Shown piece after piece: positions 14,766 through 22,231 of a DNA stretch of 40,193 bases. Location: the NCBI GenBank assembly GCA_035296625.1, contig DATHAO010000071.1:1-40193 (forward strand), read 5' to 3'. Position 1 is the first letter of the stretch, and the number at the start of each line of letters is the position of its first letter. The position numbers and the translations under genes are program-made. The DNA is from DATCLS01 sp035296625. GTDB lineage: Bacteria; Actinomycetota; Acidimicrobiia; Acidimicrobiales; VFJN01. Under the pieces are notes generated by a model, which made no database searches, was not told the origin of the DNA, and worked only from the letters and a program-made list of their open reading frames with translations.

Positions 14766-16298
14766 CTAGAGGTCCCACTCGCAGGCCTCGCCGTCGCCGT
14801 CGAGGTCCAGCTCCGGCCGGTAACCCGGCTCCCCGGCCTGGATGGGCGTGGCGCCGGCCATGGCCGCCTCGATGCAGTTGCGGTAGTAGACGCCGGGCTC
14901 GGTGGGCGGTGGCGCCGTTGGCGGTGGCGCGGTCGTGGGCACCGGAGTCGTGGTGGTCGCCGGGGCGGTCGTCGTGGTGGTGGGCGCCGTGCTCGCCATG
15001 GTCGTGGGCTGGGCTGTGCTCGCCGAGGCCGCGGTGGTTGCCATCGTCTTGGGGACGGTCGTGGTGGTCGAAGCGCTCGTCGGCGCCCGCACCGCGGCTG
15101 CCGTGGTGGTCGGCCCCACGGCCTCGCTCGACCCGCTCCCCGTCGACAGCCCAACGAGCGTCGCGATCAGCCCGGCGATCAGAAGGACGACGGCGACCCC
15201 GGCGGCGATCCGCCGGGTGGGCGACGAGGCCAACCCGAACGGCGCTGGCTCCCCGGGGTCGTGCCGGCCGTTGTCGTCGCCGGTGCTTGTGCCGGTGTCG
15301 GTGCCGACCGCTGGGCCGGCGAGACCGAAGCACGCGCCCGCGCCCGTGGCGGTGCGGGTGCCGGTGCCGGTGCCGGTGCCGACCGCCGGGCCGGCGGCGA
15401 AGCCGATGCCCCCGCCGCCGGCGGCGCGGGTGCGGGACCTGGTTGCGACCCCCGGGCCGCCGCCGAGCCGGATGGCCCCGTCGGCCGCGACACGCCCCTG
15501 ACCTGCGCCGGTGCCGACAACGGCGGCCGGGCCCGTGCCGTCGGACGTCCCCGCGTTTCCTACGGTCCGGGCCGGATCGACGCCGACGGGACGCCGCTCG
15601 TCTGTCGGCTCGCGGCGGATGCGTTCGAGCCGGGCGCCGCCCTCGGCGCTCCAGCCGGCGACGGTGGAGCGCAGACCTCGTGCCCCCTGGGCCCTGCCGG
15701 CCCCGGCACCGGCACGGGCACCGGCCCATCCGGGACCGCGCCACGGGTCCCCAGCGGGAAGGCCAGAGCCCGGGACGTCCTCGCCCCGTTCGGCGAGGCC
15801 CGCGCTCCCCGGGAGTCCCCCGACGGCGACGACGTGGCCTGCGGCCGCTCCAGCGCCGACGCCACCGCCGGGGCGGGCAGGGGGTGACCCGGCGGCGAGA
15901 CCGGGGGGACCACCGTGCGCCTCCGGCGGCAGGCCGTCGTCCGGCGGGCGCATGGCGTCCCAGTCGAACATGTCCGCGAAGCTCCGCCGCTGGGCGCGGG
16001 AACCCCCGTCGGCGTGACCGCGAGGCGCCGCGGTGGGGCCGGTCGCCACACTTCCACGCGCCGGTCCGACGAGCATCGGGTCCTCGATCGGTGGCGTGCG
16101 GGGCGCTCGCAGCGGCGCCACCAGCGCGAGCATCGCCTCGGCCGTCAGCGCCTGGCGCCTCGCGTCCGGCGCGGTCGCGTCGATCGGCGCGAGCCAGCGC
16201 CCGCCCGCCACCTGCTCCCACCCGGGCGGTGGCGCGCCGGGCCGCCACGCACCGTCGGCGGCACGCCAACCACCGCCACCCGCGTCCGCGTCGCCCAT
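14766..16298 (-). CDS. Single-pass membrane protein with C-terminal Excalibur calcium-binding domain
   Basis: 510 residues. The N-terminal 360 residues are low-complexity (Gly/Ala/Pro-rich) with a GWEQVAGGRWL segment near the start; a membrane helix (IAAGVAVVLLIAGLIATLVGL, about 361-383) follows, then a Thr/Ala/Pro-rich linker likely to be glycosylated or wall-spanning, and an Excalibur domain (YYRNCIEAAMAGATPI...DLDGDGEACE, about 467-507) with its paired Cys and DxDxDG calcium loop. The topology suggests a cytoplasmic N-part and an exported calcium-binding C-part. Two imperfect copies of an AGPAVGTxTGTxT segment show internal duplication, encoded by GTGCCG hexamer repeats around 15357-15382. 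Confidence 0.85.
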   Translation of the reverse strand: MGDADAGGGGWRAADGAWRPGAPPPGWEQVAGGRWLAPIDATAPDARRQALTAEAMLALVAPLRAPRTPPIEDPMLVGPARGSVATGPTAAPRGHADGGSRAQRRSFADMFDWDAMRPPDDGLPPEAHGGPPGLAAGSPPARPGGGVGAGAAAGHVVAVGGLPGSAGLAERGEDVPGSGLPAGDPWRGPGWAGARAGAGAGRAQGARGLRSTVAGWSAEGGARLERIRREPTDERRPVGVDPARTVGNAGTSDGTGPAAVVGTGAGQGRVAADGAIRLGGGPGVATRSRTRAAGGGGIGFAAGPAVGTGTGTGTRTATGAGACFGLAGPAVGTDTGTSTGDDNGRHDPGEPAPFGLASSPTRRIAAGVAVVLLIAGLIATLVGLSTGSGSSEAVGPTTTAAAVRAPTSASTTTTVPKTMATTAASASTAQPTTMASTAPTTTTTAPATTTTPVPTTAPPPTAPPPTEPGVYYRNCIEAAMAGATPIQAGEPGYRPELDLDGDGEACEWDL

Positions 16299-16511
16299 GG
16301 TCCGTCCTACCTTGCCCCAGCTCGTCCCCGGAGCCGAGAGGCCGTGGAGCGGACCCCGACTCCGCGCCGCGCTCCACGGGACACCCCGCCGCGCAACGCT
16401 ATCGGGCGCGACGATACCCGCGGCGCCCGTACGATCGTCCAGCGGGCCGGGCCGGCGGCAGGATGGCGCGGCGCCGAAATCTCACACATCGGTCCGCGCG
16501 AAGGATGACAG

Positions 16512-16525
16512 CGAACATACGTTCG
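16512..16525 (+). promoter_or_regulatory. LexA-type SOS box
   Basis: CGAACATACGTTCG is a perfect match to the actinobacterial/Gram-positive LexA pattern CGAAC-N4-GTTCG (both arms exact). It lies 16-29 nt upstream of the ATG at 16541 and immediately before the -10 element TAGCGT, a position where LexA would block RNA polymerase. Confidence 0.8.
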
Positions 16526-16527
16526 TG

Positions 16528-16533
16528 TAGCGT
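16528..16533 (+). promoter_or_regulatory. -10 element of a leaderless promoter under the SOS box
   Basis: TAGCGT, preceded by TG in GTGTAGCGT, lies 7 nt before ATG 16541. That spacing puts the expected first transcribed base at or next to the A of the start codon, as in other leaderless genes of this window. Confidence 0.65.
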
Positions 16534-16540
16534 CCTCGAC

Positions 16541-17167
16541 ATGCTTACCGACGCAGCGACGCAGCGCACTCCCGCTCTGGCGGCGGTGCCGACGGACACC
16601 GCCACCACGCCCGTCACCGAGCCCGACGGCCGGGGCGTACCGCTCTCCATCGTCCGCAGGCGCCACCCGGCGAACGGGCTGCATGCGGTGCGGGCCGGCC
16701 CCGGAGCCGCGGGCGACCCGGTGGCTGCGGCCCTGTGCGCGCTGGCGTTGCGCCTCGAGGTGGCCACCGTCGAGTCGGAGCGCCTCCTCGACCGCACGCC
16801 GCTGAAGCGTCGCAGCCCCGTGCGCGTCCTGCGGTCGGCCGCCGAGCCCGAGCCCACGCCGCAAGGATCCCGCCCGCCGGGCACCGCCCCGCCGCCTCCG
16901 GGGGCTGCGCCGCCTGAGCTCGCGGCCGCGGCGGACGGGCGCCCCGGACCGGCAGGCGAAATGAGACCGCTGGGCGAACCCGGTCCAGCGGCAAACCGGT
17001 CCAGCCTCCACCCCGGACTAGCCGGCGAACCCGGGACCAGCCGGGATACGGACCGGTCGACCGGTCTCGGCGAACCGCGTCGCCCCCCGCAGGTCCGGCA
17101 CGGGCCCGCTCGGGACGCTCCGACCGCCCAACCACTCAGCGAGGTCGCACGTTCACACACCGGTTGA
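16541..17167 (+). CDS. Probable SOS-regulated protein of unknown function
   Basis: 208 residues; family not recognised. The N-terminal half has strong G/C third-position bias and normal composition, with a basic VRRRHP patch and a helix DPVAAALCALALRLEVATVESERLLDR, followed by TPLKRRSPVRVLRS. The C-terminal half is Pro/Gly/Ala-rich with weaker codon bias and may be disordered. No membrane helix or catalytic motif is seen. The promoter carries a perfect LexA box (16512-16525), so induction after DNA damage is predicted. ATG 16541 is preferred over ATG 16505, which would put the operator inside the coding sequence. It is divergent from the Excalibur gene and 15 bp before the BKACE gene, with which it could be co-transcribed. 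Confidence 0.6.
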   Translation: MLTDAATQRTPALAAVPTDTATTPVTEPDGRGVPLSIVRRRHPANGLHAVRAGPGAAGDPVAAALCALALRLEVATVESERLLDRTPLKRRSPVRVLRSAAEPEPTPQGSRPPGTAPPPPGAAPPELAAAADGRPGPAGEMRPLGEPGPAANRSSLHPGLAGEPGTSRDTDRSTGLGEPRRPPQVRHGPARDAPTAQPLSEVARSHTG

Positions 17168-17182
17168 GGGCAGCATGAGACC

Positions 17183-17914
17183 GTGCTGCTCAAGGCCTGC
17201 TTGAACGGTGGGCTCCACCGTGACGACCATCCCCGCTGCCCCCTCACCCCGACCGAGATCGCGGCGGACGCCATCGCCGCCGTGGCGGCGGGCGCCGAGG
17301 CCATCCACGTCCACCCCCGCGACCGTGACGGCGCCGAGACGCTCGACGCCGAGGACGTGGCCACCACGATCCAAGCGCTGCGCGAGATGGTCGACTCGTT
17401 CATCGGTGTGAGCACCGGTGGCTGGATCGTGCCCGACCCCGCCGAGCGCCTGCGCGCCATAGAGGACTGGCGGCTGCTGCCCGACTTCGCATCGATCAAC
17501 ATCCACGAGGAGGGCGCCGCCGCCCTCGCCGAGGCGCTGCTCGAGCGCAATGTCGGCGTCGAGGCCGGCATCTGGACGCCGGACGCCGCCCGGCTGCTCG
17601 TCGCCTCGGGCCTGGCCGAGCGTTGCCTGCGTATCCTCGTCGAGCCGATGGACCCCGTCACCGCGGACGCGCTCACCACGGTCGACGCCATCGTCGAGGT
17701 GCTCGACGGTGTCGCCCCCGAGGTGCCCCGCCTCCTCCACGGCAAGGACGCCACGGCCTGGGACATGATCGCCGAGGCGGCCCGACGCGGCTACGACGCA
17801 CGCATCGGCCTGGAGGACACGGTCCGTCTGCCCGACGGCAAGATCGCCTCCGGCAATGCCGACCTCGTCCGGGCGGCGCTCGCGCACTACCGCGACACGG
17901 AGCTCGCCGTCTGA
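17183..17914 (+). CDS. BKACE-family beta-keto acid cleavage enzyme (3-keto-5-aminohexanoate cleavage-like)
   Basis: 243 residues from GTG 17183. The TIM-barrel with zinc ligands is indicated by AIHVHPRDRDG (two His) after strand LLKACLNGG; later ASINIHEEGAAAL, GVEAGIWTPD and the end segment ARIGLEDTVRLPDG are typical of the family. BKACE enzymes condense a beta-keto acid with acetyl-CoA to give acetoacetate and a new CoA ester; specificity varies widely. The protein is about 30 residues shorter than the lysine-pathway enzyme. A strong hairpin follows directly after the stop. Confidence 0.85.
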   Translation: MLLKACLNGGLHRDDHPRCPLTPTEIAADAIAAVAAGAEAIHVHPRDRDGAETLDAEDVATTIQALREMVDSFIGVSTGGWIVPDPAERLRAIEDWRLLPDFASINIHEEGAAALAEALLERNVGVEAGIWTPDAARLLVASGLAERCLRILVEPMDPVTADALTTVDAIVEVLDGVAPEVPRLLHGKDATAWDMIAEAARRGYDARIGLEDTVRLPDGKIASGNADLVRAALAHYRDTELAV

Positions 17915-17925
17915 ACGCACTGTGG

Positions 17926-17964
17926 CCGGCGTCCCCCGCCCGCCGCGCGCGGCGGGGACGCCGG
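17926..17964. terminator. Bidirectional terminator hairpin
   Basis: CCGGCGTCCCCCGCC (17926-17940) pairs with GGCGGGGACGCCGG (17951-17964): 14 base pairs with a single bulged C and a 10-nt loop. It lies exactly between the convergent stops of the BKACE gene (17914) and the nitronate-monooxygenase-like gene (17983) and so can serve both. There is no T-run, as is common in high-GC actinobacteria. Confidence 0.75.
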
Positions 17965-17982
17965 AAGCCGCATCGCGGCGAC

Positions 17983-19113
17983 CTACGCGAGCGCCCGCTC
18001 GTTCAGGGCGTTGAGCCGGGTGCAGGCGTCGAGGTACTCGTCGACGAGTCGCTGGACGACGTCCGCAGTGCGCTCGATGCGGTTCATCTGGCCGACGACC
18101 TGGCCGACCGGGTTGAAGTTCACGTCGCGCGCCGCCTCGGGGTAGCGGTGCCCGCGCTGCACGGCGTCGAGCGCCACCATCATCTGCAGTGGCATCGGCA
18201 GCGGGTCGGGCCCCCCGGGGCTCTCCCACGCGTCGGTCCAGTCGTTGCGCAGCATGCGGCAGGGCTTGCCCGTGAACGACCGCGACCGCACGGTGTCGTG
18301 GCTGCTGGCCTCGACGTAGGTCTGCATCTGGGCGGGCGGCACGTCGGCCTCCTCGACGGTGAGCCACAGCGAGCCCGTCCACGCTCCGGCGGCCCCCATG
18401 GCCAGCGCGGCGGCGACCTGGCGGCCGTCGCCGATCCCGCCGGCGGCAAGCACCGGAAGGTCGCCGACGGCGTCGATGACCTGGGGCCACAGCACGATCG
18501 AGGCGATCTCGCCACAGTGCCCGCCGCCCTCGGTGCCCTGGCAGACGACGAAGTCGAGCCCGGCCTCCTTGTGCTTGAGGGCGTGGCGCACCGACCCGCA
18601 CAGCGCGCCCACCAGCCGGCCCGTCGACTGGATCTGGGCGACCACGTCGCCCGGCGGCGTCCCCAGGGCGTTCGCCACGAGCTTCGCCTTCGGATGGGCG
18701 AGGATCACGTCGATCTGCGGGGCGGCGGTCGTCGCCGTCCAGCCGAGCAGCTCGCGGTGCTTGTCCTCGGCCGGCAATTCGGGCACGCCGTGGTCGGCGA
18801 GGATCTTGGCGCCGAAGTCGCGGTGCTCCTGGGGTACGTGCTTGGCCAGCTCGGCTTCGAGCTCGTCGGGGCTGAGATCGAGGTCCATGCCCTCGTACTT
18901 CATGGGGATGACCACGTCTACGCCGTAGGGCCGGTGGCCCACGTGCTCGTCGAGCCACGTGAGCTCGACCTCGAGCTGGTCCGGGTCGAACCCCACGGCA
19001 CCGAGCACGCCCAACCCGCCCGCCTTCGAGACGGCGGCGGCGACGTCGCGGCAGTGCGTGAAGGCGAAGATCGGGAACTCGATCCCCAGCTGGTCGCAGA
19101 TCGCGGTGCGCAT
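17983..19113 (-). CDS. Nitronate monooxygenase-family FMN-dependent oxidoreductase
   Basis: 376 residues. The FMN TIM-barrel family is shown by GLGVLGAVGFDPDQLE near the N-terminus, the QGTEGGGHCGEI active-site loop and AAGGIGDGRQVAAALAMGAAGAWTGS near the phosphate site. Family members oxidise nitronates or act as enoyl reductases; this longer subtype is widespread in actinobacteria and often sits in fatty-acid or aromatic catabolic regions. ATG 19113 is leaderless-like: TAGGGT (19125-19120) is 6 nt upstream. A perfect palindrome at 19132-19145 covers the -35/-10 spacer, so the gene is probably under a TetR-type repressor. Confidence 0.88.
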   Translation of the reverse strand: MRTAICDQLGIEFPIFAFTHCRDVAAAVSKAGGLGVLGAVGFDPDQLEVELTWLDEHVGHRPYGVDVVIPMKYEGMDLDLSPDELEAELAKHVPQEHRDFGAKILADHGVPELPAEDKHRELLGWTATTAAPQIDVILAHPKAKLVANALGTPPGDVVAQIQSTGRLVGALCGSVRHALKHKEAGLDFVVCQGTEGGGHCGEIASIVLWPQVIDAVGDLPVLAAGGIGDGRQVAAALAMGAAGAWTGSLWLTVEEADVPPAQMQTYVEASSHDTVRSRSFTGKPCRMLRNDWTDAWESPGGPDPLPMPLQMMVALDAVQRGHRYPEAARDVNFNPVGQVVGQMNRIERTADVVQRLVDEYLDACTRLNALNERALA

Positions 19114-19119
19114 GGGACG

Positions 19120-19125
19120 ACCCTA
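19120..19125 (-). promoter_or_regulatory. -10 element of the nitronate-monooxygenase-like gene
   Basis: Minus-strand TAGGGT ends 6 nt before ATG 19113, indicating a leaderless or near-leaderless transcript. Confidence 0.6.
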
Positions 19126-19131
19126 AACCAT

Positions 19132-19145
19132 CAAACGCTCGTTTG
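19132..19145. promoter_or_regulatory. Palindromic operator CAAACG-CT-CGTTTG
   Basis: CAAACGCTCGTTTG has two perfect 6-bp arms with a 2-bp centre. CAAACG/CGTTTG arms are typical for TetR-family repressors of acyl-CoA and fatty-acid catabolism in actinobacteria. It lies just upstream of the -10 box of the nitronate-monooxygenase-like gene. No TetR gene is in the window, so the regulator must be encoded elsewhere. Confidence 0.65.
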
Positions 19146-19167
19146 GCAGGGTGGGCCTGACGTGTCG

Positions 19168-20133
19168 TCAGAAGGCGGCGCGCACCCAGTCCTCGGTCCC
19201 GGCGGCGAACAGCCCGGGTAGCCCGCCGGTGTGGAGGAAAACGATGCGCCCGTCGGGCAGCGACCCCTCCCGGGCCGCCGTGGCGAGGCCCGCCAGCGCC
19301 TTGGCCGAGTACACGGGGTCGAGCAGCAGCCCCTCCCGGTGGGCCGCCAGGTCCGCGGCGGCCCGTCCCGCGGGCGTGGGCACGGCGTAGCCAAATCCGA
19401 CGTGGTCGTGGTCGACCCGTGGCGTGCCCCGCGGCGCCGGCCGCCCGGCCAGCGCCGCGGTGGCCGCCGCGGCGCCAGGCAGGTAGGCGTCGAGGTCGGC
19501 GCGGGCCCCCACGTCCACGCCGAGCACCCGGGCGAAGTCACCGAACCCGGCGGCCAGGCCCATGTGGGTGCCGCCCGACCCGTCGGCCACGACCACGAGC
19601 GCCACGTCGTCGAGCTGGTCGTCGATCTCGTCGGCCGCCGTGACGTACCCCGACGCGCCCACCGGCGACGAGCCGCCGATCGGGATCGGGTACGCCCGGC
19701 GCCCGCCCGCCCCCAGCCGTTCGGCCTCGGCCCCCACCGCGGCATCGAGCTCGGCGTAGGGGAGCGGCCCCGCCCACACGACCTCGGGGCCGAGCAGCAC
19801 GTCGAGCACGATGTTGCCGGTCGGGACATCGGGCTGGTCGCCGGCCAGTACGACCGTGCAATCCAGCCCGACCTTGTTGGCGGCCGCTGCCGTCATGCGC
19901 ACGTGGTTGCTCTGCGGCCCGCCGGCCGTGACCAGCGTGTCGCACCCCTGCGCCAGGGCCTCCGCGACGAGCGTCTCGAGCTTGCGAGCCTTGTTGCCGC
20001 CGCCGGCCAGGCCGGTGCAGTCGTCGCGCTTGACCCACAGCCGCCCCCCGGCCAGGCCCAGCGCCGCACCGAGCCGGTCGGCCCGTTCCAGCGGCGTCGG
20101 CAGGTGGGCGAGCGCGACGCGGTCCATGGCCAT
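19168..20133 (-). CDS. D-cysteine desulfhydrase / ACC deaminase family PLP enzyme
   Basis: 321 residues. The fold-type II PLP motif GGGNKARKLE (Lys forms the Schiff base) and the substrate-binding TAGGPQSNHVRMTAAAA segment are clear; VADGSGGTHMGLAAG binds the PLP phosphate. The C-terminal DPVYSAKALAGL and FLHTGGLPGLFA segments are characteristic of this family. It would release ammonia and a keto acid from D-cysteine or 1-aminocyclopropane-1-carboxylate; the two activities cannot be separated by eye. ATG 20133 is the start, with a second in-frame ATG at 20127. Confidence 0.88.
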   Translation of the reverse strand: MAMDRVALAHLPTPLERADRLGAALGLAGGRLWVKRDDCTGLAGGGNKARKLETLVAEALAQGCDTLVTAGGPQSNHVRMTAAAANKVGLDCTVVLAGDQPDVPTGNIVLDVLLGPEVVWAGPLPYAELDAAVGAEAERLGAGGRRAYPIPIGGSSPVGASGYVTAADEIDDQLDDVALVVVADGSGGTHMGLAAGFGDFARVLGVDVGARADLDAYLPGAAAATAALAGRPAPRGTPRVDHDHVGFGYAVPTPAGRAAADLAAHREGLLLDPVYSAKALAGLATAAREGSLPDGRIVFLHTGGLPGLFAAGTEDWVRAAF

Positions 20134-20254
20134 GGCACCCAGTGTGGCGATCGCGTCCGTCCCAGTCGCGCTCGGGCCCGAGCACGGCAGCCCGCTGCAC
20201 GCAGGCCGGCGGGCGCCCGTGCGCACCATGACCCGGGCTGGGAGGATGCCGGGC

Positions 20255-20638
20255 GTGCCCGCCGACCCGGACCCGACCGACGAGTTCGCCTTGCTGAACG
20301 GCGATGCGGCCGAGTTCGGTATCACCTGGACCGGCCCGCCGGGCGTCGAGCGCCGCGACGCCCTGGTGGGCGACGGGTCCGTGGCGAGCGCCCTCGCAGG
20401 GGGCCAGGATCCCGCCGAGCTGGCCCTGCTGCACGGCGCCGGCCTCGAGGCCCACAGGGACGCCACCGCGCCGGCCGAGCTGGCTCTGCCGCGCGGCGCC
20501 GGCCTCGAGGCCCACAGGGACGCCATCGCGCCGGCCGAGCTGGCTCTGCCGCGCGGCGCCGGCCTCAACGCCCACACCTGGGCCGCCAGCGCGCCCGTCG
20601 AGCCGGCCGCCGGCATCGCGGCGTTCGCCGGGGCCTGA
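20255..20638 (+). pseudogene. Truncated alpha/beta hydrolase with a triplicated 60-bp segment
   Basis: 127 residues from GTG 20255 (GGAGG 9 nt upstream). The N-terminus FALLNGDAAEFGITWTGPPGVERR resembles the start of a family of alpha/beta hydrolases whose next segment is ELVLLHGGxQNAHTWD. Here that segment appears as AELALLHGAGLEAHRDA, AELALPRGAGLEAHRDA and AELALPRGAGLNAHTW, i.e. three copies, after which the frame ends within 20 residues, at TGA 20636-20638. The nucleophile, acid and His parts of the enzyme are absent. It is therefore a 5' gene fragment with an internal expansion. It might still be translated; codon bias remains strong. Confidence 0.65.
20414..20593 (+). repeat. 60-bp tandem repeat, three copies inside the hydrolase remnant
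   Basis: Copies start at 20414, 20474 and 20534; copies 1 and 2 are nearly identical and copy 3 diverges after about 40 bp. The period is a multiple of three, so the frame is kept. Copies 2 and 3 share the changes LPRGAG, so they are the most recent duplication. Confidence 0.9.
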
Positions 20639-20647
20639 GGCGACGCC

Positions 20648-21265
20648 GTGCTGTTCGAGCGGCAGCTGTGGCCTGGGCTGGCCGACGGGACGATCACCGT
20701 GGCGTTCCGGCGCTGGTCCCGCCCGCGTGCCCGCGTCGGAGCCACTCACCGTACGGCCGCCGGGGTGCTCGTCATCGACGCCGTCGAGGTGGTCGCGGCC
20801 GAGGCGGTCAGCGACGCCGACGCCCGGCGGGCTGGGCACCCCGACCGGGCGACGCTGTTCCGGGTGCTCGATCGCTATCCGGGCGGCGAGCTCTACCGCA
20901 TCGCGTTCCACCACGCCGGCGCCGACCCCCGCGAGGCGCTGCGCCGGCAGGCGGACCTGTCCGACGAGGAGCTGTCCGCCCTCGGCAACCGGCTCGCACG
21001 ACTCGACCGGGCGAGCCGGCACGGCGCATGGACCCGGGCGACGCTCGACGCGATCGCCGAGCGCCCGGCGGTGCGGGCCGGCGACCTTGCCGCCGACCTC
21101 GTCCGGGAGCGGCTGCCGTTCAAGGCCGACGTGCGCAAGCTCAAGGAGCTGGGCCTAACCGAGAGCCTCGAGGTCGGCTACCGCCTGTCGCCGCGGGGCG
21201 AGGCGGTGCGCGCCTGGCTCAGCGGCCGAACATCGCCAACCACTCCTCGGCCGTCCGGGGCGTGA
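20648..21265 (+). CDS. ASCH-domain-like protein with C-terminal winged-helix-like region
   Basis: 205 residues from GTG 20648. The N-terminal segment RQLWPGLADGTITVAFRRWSRPRARVGATHRTAAGVLVIDAVE resembles an ASCH (PUA-like) domain, which binds RNA or modified nucleotides. The rest (from about residue 95) is helical with DAIAERPAVRAGDLAADL and FKADVRKLKELGLTESLEVGYRLSPRGEA, which looks like a winged-helix HTH. A nucleic-acid-related role is inferred. Its 3' end overlaps the convergent MBL gene by 47 bp. Confidence 0.6.
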   Translation: MLFERQLWPGLADGTITVAFRRWSRPRARVGATHRTAAGVLVIDAVEVVAAEAVSDADARRAGHPDRATLFRVLDRYPGGELYRIAFHHAGADPREALRRQADLSDEELSALGNRLARLDRASRHGAWTRATLDAIAERPAVRAGDLAADLVRERLPFKADVRKLKELGLTESLEVGYRLSPRGEAVRAWLSGRTSPTTPRPSGA

Positions 21266-21941
21266 AGACGTAGTTCAACCGGCGGGTGTCGCCCATGCTC
21301 TGCGACGGCTCGGCCGAGTACAGGTGGCCGGGGAACAGCACAGCGTCGTCGGGAACCTTGGCCAGCTTCTGGGTGAGGCTCTCGTAGAGCTGGACGGGGT
21401 CGCCGCCCGGCAGATCCGTCCGCCCGCAGCCCTCGAGGAACAAGGTGTCGCCGGACACCAGGTAGCGCCCGTCGACGAAGAAGCACTGGCTGCCCGGCGT
21501 GTGCCCCGGCGTGTGGATCAGCTCGATGCCGATCTCGCCCACCTGCACGACGTCGCCTGATGCGTGCTGCACCAGCTCGCCGGCGCCGGCCCCGGTCACC
21601 CGCTCGACCCACGGCGCCTCGTCGGCCTGAACGTGGATCGGCACGGGGTTGAGGGCCAGCAGCTCGCGCACGCCGCTGATCTGGTAGCCCATCATGTCGC
21701 CACCCACGTGGTCGGGGTGGTAATGGGTGGCGAGCGCCGCGGTGACGCGCATGTCGTCGGCGGCGGCCACGTCGAGGATGCCCCGCACGTCGTAGGCGGC
21801 GTCGACGACGACGGCCTCGCCCGTCTCGCGGTCACCGACGAGGTAGACGAAGTTGACCATCTGCCGGGCCATCGGATCGGTGCGGGCGATGTCGCGCCCG
21901 GCCAGGAGCTGGCGGAAGTACAGGCGGTCCTCGGTGCTCAC
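21219..21941 (-). CDS. MBL-fold metallo-hydrolase (glyoxalase II / persulfide dioxygenase-like)
   Basis: 240 residues from GTG 21941. The metal motif THYHPDHVGG (HxHxDH) is followed by HTPGHTPGSQCFF, the SGDTLFLEGCGRTDLPGGD ligand Asp segment and the final LFPGHLY His. The FLEGCGRTDLPGG motif is closest to rhodanese-associated persulfide dioxygenases and glyoxalase-II-like proteins, which handle glutathione- or mycothiol-type thioesters or persulfides. Longer upstream reading to 22151 has no family similarity. Confidence 0.9.
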   Translation of the reverse strand: MSTEDRLYFRQLLAGRDIARTDPMARQMVNFVYLVGDRETGEAVVVDAAYDVRGILDVAAADDMRVTAALATHYHPDHVGGDMMGYQISGVRELLALNPVPIHVQADEAPWVERVTGAGAGELVQHASGDVVQVGEIGIELIHTPGHTPGSQCFFVDGRYLVSGDTLFLEGCGRTDLPGGDPVQLYESLTQKLAKVPDDAVLFPGHLYSAEPSQSMGDTRRLNYVFTPRTAEEWLAMFGR

Positions 21942-22231
21942 CCCGGCGAGGGTATCGGTGGCCCGGTCGGCCCGCCCCCAGGTCCGGCCGTCGTCGATGC
22001 GGCGGTGCCCCGCCGCCTCGCCCCGACGACCACGACCACGTCGCCTCGCTGGCAGCGCTGGCCGACCACCTCGTCGCTTGCCGGGCACGGTGACCAGGTC
22101 GCGCTGGGTGACGGCGGGTCGGCCACCGTTGCGCCGGCCGGTCCCGCCCACCTACGGTCCCGCGGCGAGCGGTGCGTGCCGGGTGCGCCCGCCCGACGCC
22201 ACGTCGTCCAGTCCCGGAGGTGCCCAGAGAC

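Noticed and set aside
14909..17167. A single 752-residue plus-strand reading frame
   Set aside because: Most of it is antisense to the Excalibur gene and Arg/Pro-rich noise; only the last 208 codons, after the SOS promoter, look like a gene.
20414..20593. 60-bp repeats as a CRISPR array
   Set aside because: The repeats are contiguous without spacers and encode a repeated protein segment.
22021..22092. Coding-like text DDHDHVASLAALADHLVACRAR before a TGA
   Set aside because: Too short, no start codon and no extension upstream in frame; probably chance in high-GC DNA.
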